Origin: Datura wrightii
Taxonomy: Eukaryota > Streptophyta > Magnoliopsida > Solanales > Solanaceae
Assembly (NCBI GenBank): GCA_035772735.1
Contig: JASDFA010000001.1
Coordinates: 60,217,001 to 60,281,000, forward strand
Reading direction: 5' to 3'
Length of the DNA stretch: 64,000 nt
The notes beneath the pieces are model-generated. The model ran no database searches. It was not told where the DNA came from and saw nothing but the letters and a program-made list of their open reading frames with translations. This document shows positions 45,153 through 56,453 of the stretch, in pieces. The position numbers were made by a program, and so were the translations under genes. Within the stretch, counting starts at the first letter, position 1. Every line of letters begins with the position of its first letter.

Positions 45153-46957
45153 TGATAAAATTTAGAGAAGAAGCACTTGAAATATGGAAACACCTTTTCT
45201 TGTATATTCCTCACCGATTATACATGTGCAAAAATCTATCTATTTATACAGATAAATTAGGGACTAAAATCTCAAAGAACAAAACTATGTAACTTACTAT
45301 TTGTACAACTCATTGTGGTTAATTGTGATTGTGTTTGTTTTCCATATTTAAATTTGTGTTAATGTAGCAATTAATTTTAGTATTAATTGTTTTTTGAAGT
45401 GGACATTTTTCCACCCCTTTTTTTTAGTGAATATGAATTTGGAAACTAATTAACCTCTCATTCAAAATTTAAAATTTACTAGTTTTATTATATTTTATAT
45501 TTTTAAGTAGAAATTTTTTGGTGCAAACTTGTCATCTTAATAGTGATTTGCCTTTCCTATTATATATTAATAGTAGATTTTATGATGTGGTCTTAACTTT
45601 GCAGTTTTCAAGTTAGAGGTTTTTTTAAAAAAAAAAAAAGAAAAAAGAAAGAAAATGAGAAAGGAAAGAAATATACGAAAGGTTTTAGAAACAGATAAAT
45701 TAAAAATAACTGAGTTACTTTTTTCTAAAATAAAAAATGAAAGTAGTGCAGATAATTTATAGTAAAAGGAAACATAGAGACAAGAATATTTGACTCTTCA
45801 ACAGGAAGAAATTGGACCTGATAGACTATAAGAACTAATTGATGAAAATTAAAAGGTGGGAAAAGAGCCTCTAAAAATCAGTGAAGCAGAACCAAACAAA
45901 ATCTTGCCTTTGACCCAAATGAGGGGTCCTTAACCCCTCCCCCTCCGCCTCCTTCTAGTCCCCACCAAATAATAAAATGTAAATACATCTCTTCGTTTTA
46001 TTTTATAATAATGACTTTTCTTTTTCTTTATTCATAATATTAGGCTTTATCTCTCTTATTTTTATTTTTTTATAATAATTTCTTTTACTTATTTATTGTT
46101 AATTCACATAATTACAATATAATTATTTTACCCATTTTAAAAATAAAATTAGTTGATCAGAAGACGTTAATATTAAAAAGAATAAAGTAGTCATATATTA
46201 ATTTTTAAAATTAATAATAAAGAGGTAAAAACAATTTTTATAAGAAAAGGTCAAAATAAGAAAGATAAATGTAATAGCATGAATCACAAAGGAAAGTTGA
46301 TTTTAAGAAATAAAATTTGAAGGGATATCTCTAAAATTATCTCTATAAAAAAAAATCCAGCAAAAAAATGGTGATATAAAAAAAAGTCGAACTTAAGGAA
46401 AACAAATTTACTCACATTTAATATTTATACTAAAGTAATAAATATATGACATATATTAACGTCAAGATAACATATATGTGATGCGTGTTTGCATATAAAC
46501 TTTTTACACTTGATTATAATTAATTAATATATATTTTTACATTTTAAATTATTACTATAACATATAAGCATAATTTAGTATAAATATCAAATATAAATAA
46601 ATATTTACCAAGAAGGAATTCAATCCCCACATATATTCGGCTAATAGGTTTCAGCTCCTGTTCGATTCTCGGATTTGTAAGCTTTGCTGGAAAAAGGATT
46701 ATATGTTTAATATCCATTAATTTGGCGTATGTATTATAGGTATGTTTTGCGTTAATATAATAAATTTAATACAAAAAGATAAAATGATTAAAAAATAATA
46801 ATTGATGTTAAACTAAATATTATATTTGCTTATATAAAAAGATAAATATTGTATCTCCAATATATTTGTTGAATACACACACACACATTGGTGTCTTGCG
46901 AATGAATTTGAATTTGAGTTCAAAAATATATGTTGTCCTTATAATTTTTTGCACACA
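45153..46957. other. AT-rich stretch, nothing assigned
   Basis: The first 150-250 bp is probably the LTR edge just mentioned. The remainder is AT-rich with a poly-A run near 45628 and (AC)n at 46874-46887. No open frame, tandem array or known element is visible. It is the best candidate for non-transposon intergenic DNA in this window. Confidence 0.4.
46874..46887 (+). repeat. (AC)n microsatellite
   Basis: About seven AC units shortly before the Ath3 LTR. Confidence 0.85.
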
Positions 46958-48217
46958 TGATAAACGGTGAATTTATGCGTTTCTTAACCATATTTTGCCC
47001 ATACTTTATTATATTTTGATAACAACTTATATGTATTTTCATGTTCTTTTATGATATATTTGTGAAAAAGAGCTAACGCACATGATTAGATGTTTTCAGG
47101 GCTTAAAGTGATGAATTCGGGCTTAAATATGGCTTAAAAGAGCAAAAATGACAAAACGAAATTGACAAAATGAGTATATAGAAATTGACAGTGCACATGC
47201 ATAGCTGTGCTATGGCCTGCGCACCGCACAGGGCCTATTGGGCGGCCAGAAAGTCAAATCAATCCTAATAGGAATAGAAGTTGCAAAACCCAACTCAAAT
47301 CCAAGAAGGAACAACGAAGGCTTAATCTACTATTATAAATACCCTTTATTTCATGTCAATTAGTGTCAATTATAACGTCAAGAGTGCTTATGTAGTTATA
47401 GTTTTGCACAATTCATACTCTAAGAATTTGTGTAATAGTTTATTTGAGTTTCTTTTGAAGAACCCATCAAGTTCTTTTGAATCCTTTTAGCTTGAAGATT
47501 TTGTTGAATAAATTTATATTAAAGTAAGTATTTCATTATGATTTCTTCTACATATTTTACTTGTATTCTCATAAACATGAGCTGCTAAATCTCTTAGCCT
47601 AGGGTTTTGGGAACCATGATGTGGGGATAATAAAATAGTGACTCTCGAATGATGAATTGATTGAATTGTAATTTTCTTCATCTTAATGCTTAATTGCCCG
47701 TATCTTCAACTTGCCCGATCAAGGAGGTTGAAGTTAGAAAAAGAGAAGAACAATAGCAATTTGAGATTATTAATCCTCATCTAAACTAACATAAGCTCTA
47801 ACCGAGGATAGTTAAGTCAAGACTTACTGCAAAGTTAAAATATACACACTTTGAGACCGAGAGGAGAAAAGTAGAAAGTCCCTAATGTCTATTAGTGGAG
47901 GCACCATATATACACTTTGAGACCGAAAGGATATAAGTGAAATTTATAGGCCGAGAAACTTTAGATGAACTAAACGTAATTCTTACACAAAATTCACCAG
48001 GATAGATCACTAGTAAAAGCCTACAAGTTAGCATTATTTTCTTTTCTCTCTTTGCAAACCCCCCTTCTAAAATATTGATTATAAGTTAGTTTATTTTCAT
48101 CATTAACATATTGTTTCTGCCTGTTCCCTGTGGAATCGACCCCAATCTTTGTTGGGTTACTATATTAGATAGCGACTGCTTTATACTTCATTATGAGGTG
48201 TAATTTGGACATGATCA
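46958..48217 (+). repeat. Ath3 5' LTR
   Basis: 1260 bp from TGATAAACGG to ACATGATCA. The U3 has a GC-rich patch (47190-47255) with TGCACATGCAT and GCGCACCGCACAGG. A TATA-like TTATAAATA is near 47334. The end carries TGTGGAATCGACCCCAAT, the Athila LTR block also found at 24760. Confidence 0.85.
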
Positions 48218-48222
48218 AATTT

Positions 48223-48240
48223 TGGCACCGCTGACCGGGA
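48223..48240 (+). other. Ath3 primer binding site, tRNA-Asp, mutated
   Basis: TGGCACCGCTGACCGGGA, three changes from the intact site at 58566. Confidence 0.8.
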
Positions 48241-48349
48241 ATAAGATTAAGAAACAGTTAATTGGTGTATAACATTGACTGGTAATTTTTATTTTGTGAT
48301 TTACGTTTTCTTAATTTTTTGTTATCACACGTTACCGTGGCGAATCCTA

Positions 48350-49860
48350 TGGCATAAATTGATCTCCCTCAAGAGGAGATGACAGAGGCGCAAAGAGCTG
48401 AAGCTGAGCCCCTAACAGAAGAAACTCGACTAATTGAAATAGCTAGGAGAGTTGAGGCTGCAAATTTTTATGCCGCTCTGCCAGAGAGACACCAACAAAA
48501 CCCCCTCGTCATCATGGATGTAATGCCGTAAGGAATGTGCTCTTTGCGGGGGAGTACGAGCAAGAGGAGATTGGCTACAGGGGAGCTATTATTCCACCCC
48601 CACTGCCAGTGAATGCTAAATTTGATGTGACGAGTATTATGATGTAGTTGCTAAGCATGAAGAGGTTGTTCAATGATTTGTCCAGCAATGATCCAAACCA
48701 ATATCTCATAAATTTCGTTAGTATCTGCAATGCTTATAGACTGCCCAGATTTTCTCAAGAAGCAATTAGACTCCGCTTATTTCCATTCTCACTAGCTGGG
48801 GAAGCTACTTTGTGGCTAAACGAGTTTCCAGACGAGTCTATTACCACTTGGGCAGCGCTAACTGCAGCATTCTTGGAGAGACTCTTCCTACCCTCACGAA
48901 TAATTTAGTTGAGGGATGAAATTAACAACTTCAGACAATTTCCCAGGAAGCTCTGCTTGAGGCATGGTTGAGGTTTAAAAAGAAATTGAAATACTATGGT
49001 AATCATAAACTTCCTGAGGAGGTTCTTTTGGAGGTGTTCTATAGGTCGCTAAGCACCTCAAACAAAGCTGTAGCAGACAGTATAGCCGAGGGGTCCATGA
49101 TGGCCCACACTTTTGCAAAAGCCAGTGACATACTGGATAAGATGACTAAGACCAATAGGGCATGACACACAAGAGAATCCAAGGCTGTTGCAGTGAGCTA
49201 CTCAAGAGGAATGACAATGGAGAAACAAAAAAAAAGAAAAAAGAACGGGACCAAGACATGACCCATCTCAAAATCCAGCTAGAGTTAAGCATTAAGAACC
49301 TTGCTATGCTGAATATACTGAAGGTGCATGCAGTAAGTGCATAAGACAGGGGACCCAGGTATGATGATCACTACCCTGAGGCTATAGACGAAGCAACTTT
49401 TGTGAACAACCAGGGGAATTTCTGGGCCAACACCTAATGGTCTAACCAAGACTCTTGGCGTCAAGGCTAAAGAATATCAAGGTCGGAAATGCTATGCGAA
49501 CAATGACTATGACAGAACTAGGGCTAGAGATAGGGTCCAAGGTCATTGGAGGAATCAAGAGGCCCTGAAGAATGATAGAAGTGGAGTATATGTCCCTCCA
49601 CGAGCAAGAAATCCTAGTATGAATGACTCTGGGACCGCAAGGTTAGAAGATATGATGAATCACATGATGAAGAAGGTTGACTTCACTGCGTTAGGAGTTA
49701 AAGAGAAGAGAGGGGAACTTTCAAGCTTGAGTCAATTGGTAGATTCATATTCAACCTCTACCAAGTAGTTAGAGTAGTAGGTGGGGAAAATCTCGACGAC
49801 ATTGAATCAAGGCAAAAGGGCACTTTGACGAGTGATACCATTCCAAAGCCTTAGAATGAG
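48350..49860 (+). pseudogene. gag: Ath3 gag
   Basis: Athila gag. The N-terminus (48370-48520) has EEMTEAQRAEAEPLTEETRL and an R-E-R-H-Q-Q region. The capsid core (48648-48908) has MKRLFNDLSSNDPNQYLINF, LFPFSLAGEATLWLNEFP and TTWAALTAAFLERLF, then after a stop KLKYYGNHKLPEEVLLEVFY (48980-49165). A low-complexity Asn/Arg linker (49470-49620) and a coiled segment (49640-49700, RLEDMMNHMMKKVDF) lead to TTLNQGKRAL-like sequence and DTIPKP. The usual protease start follows for a few residues only. Frames are broken repeatedly. Confidence 0.82.
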
Positions 49861-49928
49861 GGTGACTGCATGTGACCATGAGCTTATTAGGCATCTTAAT
49901 GAAGTTTGAGTAATTAAGATACCTATGT

Positions 49929-49971
49929 CGAGCCGCGATGTTAAACCAGATGCTACTTAGGAGACAATCCA
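49929..49971 (+). other. Conserved 42-nt motif, copy 4
   Basis: CGAGCCGCGATGTTAAACC…AGGAGACAATCCA. In Ath3 it follows the gag end by about 70 nt, without protease or pol. Confidence 0.75.
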
Positions 49972-50216
49972 AGATAATTTTGATTTTTTAGAGTTTACGT
50001 GTTTGTTCGAGTGTATAAGATTTACATCATAATCCACAAAAAGGAGTTTGAGCATAAAAGTTGAAAACAGGATGCAAAGAAAAAAATCTGACCAAGTAAC
50101 ACACAAAGCAGTGCGGCGCATAGGCCAAGCAGCACATGGCCTGGCGCAATGCACATGCATTGGCACCACAAGAAGGGAGTTTATACATAGTGGAGAAAGG
50201 AGCATCAAGCGCTGTG
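49972..50216 (+). other. Ath3 ORF2 leader, part 1
   Basis: Untranslated. 50095-50216 is GC-rich and shares words with this element's own LTR: TGCACATGCAT at 50150-50160 and ATGGCCTG followed by GCGCA. Interrupted by solo LTR C. Confidence 0.5.
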
Positions 50217-51717
50217 TGTTGCGCAGCAACGCACACGCAAGCCTACGCGGTCGTACAAGTAATAAAGTCGCCATTTTTATGAGCCGGATGTCGAACCCAC
50301 AGGGACTGGACTAATTCAGCAAATTATGAAGTTCAAGTGCGAGATTAACCCTCACATGTGTTGATTATAGAAGTTTTCATTAAATTATAATTAAATCTAG
50401 TGGTGGTCACAGAAATAATCTGAAACAATATAAGAAGCAACTAGAGCTAAGGTCGGATAATCAAGCAATGCTACCCTTTGTAATGGTTCAAGTATGAAAT
50501 TATCAATTATTGTCTCACATAAGATGAAAATGCGATGTTCATGGTCTCTCGAGCCTCTAAACATGACAAACTAGCCTCACAACTACATCGTTGAGCGGGG
50601 ATGTGACATCCTAGTTCGTGGGCAATTCAAAATGTGGTTTACGGGGTTTTGCTCTTGATTATGGACTTTCGTACCTCTAATCATTTAACTCACTTAGCTT
50701 CACAACTACTTCTGCGAGTGGTGGAGTGACAATTTTAAGCCGGTGTCTCGCTATCATCCCGTTTTATCAACCAAGCAAGGCAAATTAGGTATAATTTCTA
50801 TCCTAACTGTGAATCATATCAAAAAATAAAAACTTGCTCCGTACATTCTCTTGTTCTTGCCTAGGGTTGCTCTTTCGAGCTTTTTCCTAAGCTTAACGCA
50901 TTTGTTTTCATGGTGATCAAGCGTAAAAACAACCATAATGTAGAATGTAAGACAAAACAATAATTAACAACTCAAACCAAAACAAATTCATGCAATTACA
51001 ATCATATCACGTAGCCTCAACCCTAGAGGAAGAGTTTTAGCCACTCATGTTCGTACAAATACTCAAAAACATAATTAAAGTGATGTACTTACAAGAATAG
51101 ATAAAAGAGAAGGTAAATTTGGTGAACCCTAGGTGAGTTCTTCACTTCTCCCTTCACTCCTTTACGGTTTTTAGAAAATATTTCGTGACCCCCCTAATTT
51201 TAGAAGCTAAGGGTCCTATTTATAGTAAATAGGGAATGTACAATTTTTGCCCTTCATGGAATTGCTCCGTGGCACGGAGGTGGTCGCGCCAATTTACCTC
51301 CGTGACACGGAGATATCGCGACAACACACTGGAAATCACCTAAAAATTGAGCCTCGGCAGAAGCGTGCCACGATGGCAGCGTGGCACGCTGCTTGTGCAG
51401 CGCGATGGCTGGCGTGACACGGCCATTGCCGCGCCTCTGTGCTAGGCGTGGCACGGTGCTGTTGCGCAGGTGGCCTATTTGCTGCCTTCTTCTTGTCGAC
51501 TTTTGCAATTTTCTCCCAATTCCATTCCTCCACTTCACCCATCATAAATTGGTTCCTCAAATGCATTTTTAACCTACAAAAACAAGAACTAATCATGTTG
51601 GTTAGTATATATCCAAATTTACATAAAATCACATGAGAAATTAAATGCATAAATAGACAAACATGACTAAACTAAGTTATAAAATAACACTTGGACACGC
51701 AATTATGCCCAAGATCA
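50217..51717 (-). repeat. Solo LTR C (Athila type, same family as Ath4)
   Basis: 1501 bp on the minus strand, TGATCTTGGGC at 51717 to GCGCAACA at 50217, with perfect flanking target duplicates CTGTG (50212-50216 and 51718-51722). It matches the Ath4 LTR. GC-rich palindromes CTCCGTGGCACGGAG (51265-51279) and CTCCGTGACACGGAG (51298-51312) lie in U3. No internal region. Confidence 0.92.
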
Positions 51718-51949
51718 CTGTGTCGCACAGGCCCTGCCCAGGCAAGGATTTCGCGAGTTAGCGGGTCGACCCGACCCAAGGGAGTGTTTAAGAGCAAAAA
51801 CCTAATTTTCTCCTCACTTTTCAGCCACCTGCACTGCACACTGTATTTCTCCAAGATTTGTCTCCAAAAACTTCATCTTTCTCTCAAAATCTTTCAAATT
51901 TTTTACTCAAATTACAAAAGACAACACTTTTCTTGTTAACTCTTCAACA
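51718..51949 (+). other. Ath3 ORF2 leader, part 2
   Basis: Continues the leader after solo LTR C. CGCACAGG near 51725 again matches the Ath3 LTR (47228-47238). It then becomes CT-rich up to the ATG (51800-51949), with a TATA-like GTGTTTAAGAG at 51782. Confidence 0.5.
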
Positions 51950-53158
51950 ATGGCACCAAACAAAGCAAAGGCAAAGGTGTGGCTTCTTCAAACCATGGTT
52001 CAAAGAGGTCAAGAAGAGCTAATGAGGAGGAGAATGGGGATGTGATGCTACCACAACAACCATTAAGGCGTTTTGGGCTCCGATAGGTCACGGAGCAAGA
52101 AGGTAAGAAATAGTTTAAACAACATAAAGAATCAAAGTACTCACATGAAATGTTTATTGATAGAGAAAATTTGGCATTGTAGTTTTCACATATTGTAGAT
52201 AGATTGCATACTCTTGGTCTTGACTTTGTGTTTAGTGATCCGAGGGAATGTAACATGAACATGGTGAACGAATTTCTTGCTAATTAGGATCTGAAAGAAA
52301 GGTCCAACCAAATAAAAATTAGAGGGCAAATTGTTAATTTTTCACCCGCAATTTTGAATCGAATACTTGATTCACCTAGCATTGACCCACAACTCTTCAA
52401 AAAATGTGATTTTGAGACCTCCCTATAGAGAAATTCGACACATTCTCAGTGGCCTGAATTCGATCGCATGGTGGGATGATCACCAAAAAGACGGGTATCA
52501 TGTGTCTTTCCCCTATGAACATATGACTAGAGAAGCTAGAATTTGGTTGAAAATTATTTGTTCTTGTTTAGTACCCGAAAAGCACGTGACTCATGTTACA
52601 CGGGATAGGATTTGTCTTATTTTTGCATTGATGACTGGGATGCCTATTAATGTTGGGGAAATTGTTAAAGATGTACTGAGAAGAGAGAGGGTGAAAAAGC
52701 GGAAAAGGTTTATTTTTGGAGGTCTCTTGACCCGATTTCTGTGAGGGTACCAAATTGAGGAGGTGGACGTGGACTATAGGCCTAGGTATGACCTGAAGAG
52801 AATTGATGTGACAAAGACTAAGGATCCTAATGGCATATATAGTCCGATTTTATCCATTAGTGAGCCCCATGCAAGATTTGATAATATGCTGAGTCACCTT
52901 TACGACATGCAAATGCTGCAATTAAGAATGAATGGTGTGACAGAGGAGCAACTACAACAACTCAACATAGATTACCCCTTGAGTGAGCATTCAAGGTCTC
53001 TCTTCAGAGTTGGGCCTAGATTTGACGAGCCTCTAGATGATAATGTTGCCACAGACGAGGAGCAGGCGAGAGTTGACTCTGATATAGACTCTGATGATGA
53101 TGAGGATGATTCTGAGATGAAAGAAGTTGTTTTTTCCCCAATTGATGATAAGGAATAG
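51950..53158 (+). pseudogene. Ath3 ORF2, plant 'transposon protein' family with acidic tail
   Basis: About 403 codons from ATG at 51950, one early frameshift (about 51975), four in-frame stops (near 52085, 52109, 52180, 52287) and a break near 52742; otherwise collinear to the end. Basic N-terminus (MAPNKAKAK, then SKRSRRANEEENG), a middle domain with LDFVFSDPRECNMNMVNEFL, QIVNFSPAILNRILDSP, PPYREIRHILSG, REARIWLKIICSCLVPEKH and ICLIFALMTGMPINVG, then a glutamine-rich stretch (MQMLQLRMNGVTEEQLQQL) and an acidic end (DSDIDSDDDEDDSEMKE). It is clearly homologous to 30507-31755. No membrane segment or known catalytic motif is seen. Function unknown; position matches the env-like slot of Athila. 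Confidence 0.75.
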
Positions 53159-54083
53159 AGGCCCAGGGAGTTCTTCTTTTATTCTTCTACTTTATACTTT
53201 ATTGTTTTAGCATTGGAGACAGTACTATCAATTAAGTATGGGATTGGAAAAGTAAACTTCATTACCATACATGCTTTAATTGTAAATTTATACATGGTGG
53301 CCTAGTTTTTTTGAATTCATGAATAATCTTGCATACTTGTTGTTTGTAGTAATTTTTTTAGTTTTATTTCATTTTGGATTTCATCGATTTTTATTTTTGG
53401 TACTATTCCGGTGGATAATCCCTTAGAACCGATTAGTGGGTCTAGATATTTTTTATTTTAGTCATAGAGTCATGATTTTTCTTGATGATGGATGGATGAC
53501 AACCATCTTAAGGAAAAATTGTCATTAGGAGTACAAGAACATGAACTTAATGAATGTTAGGTGCTTCACTTAGGTATCATTGATACTTTGTGTAATTCAC
53601 TCAAAAATGCATGAAAAAGGTAGAAACACTTAGTTTTTTGGAACTTGACTCCTATACTTGAAAAAGTGGGCTTAATTGTGTTATGCATGCAATATAGGTA
53701 TATGTGTTTATGTAATCTTAATTGCCATTATTGAACCTTTTGTGCCAATGTGTGAGAGGTATTTTTGTATACTCTATGCTTGCAATTTGATGTCTAGAAC
53801 TTGCACGGGGTGTGTGTGAAAAAGAAAATAAGAATGTTGAATCTAAGAAATGATATAGGCGCTTCTTTGGTATCCTATTTGTATCCTATGTTACCTACCT
53901 TGATGTAATTGTCCTAGTTAGCCATTTTGAGCCTTAGCCTATTCTTTTGATAGCCATATTACAAGATTAATCCCTTTTGTTTTATTAACCTTAGTTTAAT
54001 CCAAATGACTCCTAGAGCACTTTAATGGAATTTTGCATGAAAGGAGCATAAGTGGAGAAAAGAAGGAAAAATTTAAAAGTGTG
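53159..54083 (+). other. Ath3 3' non-coding module, truncated
   Basis: Begins like the Ath2 module (ATTAAGTATGGGATTGG near 53231 in place of the polypurine-like copy) and shares GATGGATGGATGACAACC (53485) with Ath2 32081-32110. No gene. Cut by Tek3 at 54083. Confidence 0.55.
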
Positions 54084-55045
54084 TGTAATACCCCGAAAGC
54101 CCTAAGATCAGACCCGAGGGTTAAAACAGAGAAAATAGAATTTTCTACACCAGGTCACAGGATTATCTAGTAGGAGTAGTACTTATCACTGTGCGTACTG
54201 GGGTTCCAACGTACCCAGGTTCCCAAAACTACATTGCCACCGTAGGTTATTGGCCCATCGGGCCCCAGTTTTGTGATCACCCAATTCATGCCTATATACC
54301 CTGACTAGGTATATTGGGCCCTATCGATGGAACGTATACATCGATCTCCACATTTAGCTCACGTGGTTATATGTCGATTATAGACTCTCCCACTAGTCAG
54401 AGTCTCAACTCAGTTCAGTTCAGTTTAGTTTAGCTCAGTTGAATATCTCAGATCTAGGACATGTCTATAACCATCAGTTAGGGTCATTATTGACCATATC
54501 AGTTATACTTCAGTTGTATAAGTTTTTAGTATTTTAGTTGGTCATTTCATGTCATATCAGTTCAGTTACTTTTTCTTTCATGCTTATTATATCTCTCACT
54601 TACTCAGTACATTCAAAGTACTAACGCATACCTTCTATGTTGTATCGTATCATGATACAGACACAGGTTCTCAATCCAGCATCATCAGTAGTTCCCTCAG
54701 ACAATATCAACAACAACATTGGGTGAGTCCTCATCTTCTGAGGACGATATTTACTTTCAGTTAGTTCTTTACAGTTAGATTTTTGAGTTAGCTGGGGGCT
54801 TGTCCCAGCAACTCATCATTTATTAGTTGGCTTTCAGACACAGACATAGATATTCAGTATTGTTTTTATTTTCAGATGTAATTGACTCTTATTAAATCAG
54901 TTTTGCTTAAATGGTTCATTTATTTAAAGCTTCTGCTTATGTTTTTCCCAGTTTACTAGTGTAATGATAGACCATGGATTGTCTTGGGGTCACTTATGGC
55001 ACCAAGTACTGTGTCTCGTCCAGGGTGTATACTAGGGTAATGACA
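54084..55045 (+). repeat. Tek3 5' LTR, internally deleted
   Basis: 962 bp from TGTAATACCCC to AATGACA, much shorter than the 2-2.7 kb of related LTRs. The palindromic U3 array is absent, and sequence passes from the U3 start (about 54165) straight to the region before R. A well-preserved U5 hairpin lies at 54785-54814, and GTGAGTCCTCATC at 54722. Confidence 0.82.
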
Positions 55046-55049
55046 AACT

Positions 55050-55061
55050 TGGTATCAGAGC
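55050..55061 (+). other. Tek3 primer binding site, tRNA-iMet
   Basis: TGGTATCAGAGC, exact, four bases after the LTR. Confidence 0.92.
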
Positions 55062-55265
55062 ACTAGGTTTAGTGTATCCTAAGATGTATGAAAGCCATGT
55101 CAAGTAGAATTTTTTTCATGGGTGTGAAGCGCGCCACACTCAAGACTGGGAGGCTACAAGAAGTTATTAGGAAAACTCCCTTTTGTTCATACTCCTTATC
55201 GTGCGATAAAGTTCAATTCCAAAAACATTCTCCTAATTCGTGCTCTATTTCGTTTCAGTAAAAAT
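55062..55265 (+). other. Tek3 leader
   Basis: Conserved leader shared with 3685-3879 and 14004-14203, including CATGGGTGTGAAGCGCGCCA near 55118 and TATCGTGCGATAAAG. Confidence 0.6.
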
Positions 55266-56453
55266 ATGCCTCCAAGATGAGGAAATGGAAGGAGGGCCGA
55301 CAATGCTAACCGACCTGCCCCACCAACTCTGGCAGCCCCTTAGGACGATCAAATGTCCTCAGCAGAATTCAGAGTGGCAATCCAGCTGCTGGCTCAGACA
55401 GTAACTAACCAAGTGGACAAGTAGGTGGTTCCGGTGAACACAAACGGGTCCGCAGCAGTTGCTAGGGTTCGGGATTTCACCAAATAAACCCTCCAGCATT
55501 TTATGGATCCAAGGTGGGAGAGGACCTGCAGGAATTTGTAGATGAGGTGCGGAAGATCACCTAGATTATGGATGTTAGTTCCACGAAGAGTGCTGATCTG
55601 GTTGCCTATCAGTTGAAAGTGGTGGCTCAGATTTGGTACGATCAGTGGAACGAAGGGAGACCAGCAGGAATAGAACCGGTAGAGTGGGAAGAGTTCACCA
55701 CAACATTTCTAGACAGATTCTTCCCCCAGGAGTTGAGGGAGCTAAGGTCGCAGAGTTCATGAACTTAAAATAGAGTAATAGGACCGTGGAGGAATATGCA
55801 TCGGAGTTCACACGGTTGTCAAGGCATGATCTAGAGATGGTAGCCGAGCCAAGAGCTTGCATGCTTAAATTCATCAAAGGGGTATCAAACCTGGTACTTA
55901 AGGAGTGCAGGACCGCGATGTTCATAAAGGATATTGACCTCTCCAGCCTCATCGTTCATGTCGAACAAATTGAGGCAGAAAAGTTTAAAGATATGGAGAG
56001 GGAGAACAAGTGGGCTAGAACTGATCAATCAGATTATGGCCACCAGAGGTACGATGACAGTAGTCACCGACAGCAGTAGCAGCAAAGGGCTCCAACACCC
56101 ACTTCAGTTAGTGCCCCTACTTTCTGGTCCTACAAGGATCGGAAGGGTGGAGCATCTAGCTCTCAGTCCCAGAGTTACAGTGCCATCAATCATTATCCAG
56201 CTTGCCCTAAGTGTGGCAAGAACCATCCAGGTGAATTCCTCTAGGCAAGGAGGGTTTCTTTGGGTGTCGACAACTAGGTCACCGGCTAAGGGAGTATCCA
56301 TCCGTAGGACGGGGGAAATCATAGTCTACCACTTTAGCAGCTCCACTAGGCTGTCTAGCTCAGCAGGGCAACACTTCAGGTACGAATGGAGGTCATCACT
56401 AACATCGCTTTTATGATTTGTCCCCTCGTTAGGATAAGGAGAGCTCACCTGAC
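55266..56453 (+). pseudogene. gag: Tek3 gag
   Basis: ATG at 55266 gives MPPR then a stop. Later pieces: AEFRVAIQLLAQTVTNQ (55361), the core WYDQWNEGRPAGIEPVEWEE with FLDRFFPQELREL (55568-55762), then EEYASEFTRLSRHDLEM (55786) and ECRTAMFIKDIDLSSL. A first Cys cluster CPKCGKNHPGEFL is at about 56204. The CCHC knuckle after it is unrecognisable. Linker and protease follow. Inactive by stops and shifts. Confidence 0.85.

Larger units (their letters stand above)
46958..54083 (+). mobile_element. Athila-like element Ath3, 3' end displaced
   Basis: 5' LTR, tRNA-Asp-type primer site, gag, 42-nt motif, leader split by solo LTR C, ORF2 and the start of the 3' module, cut at 54083 by Tek3. No protease, RT or integrase. 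The 3' LTR must lie beyond the later insertions, outside the window. Confidence 0.82.

Noticed and set aside
55934..56416. Plus-strand open frame of 160 codons overlapping Tek3 gag
   Set aside because: The neighbouring frame carries gag motifs through this stretch; this one shows no family similarity beyond a shifted gag linker.
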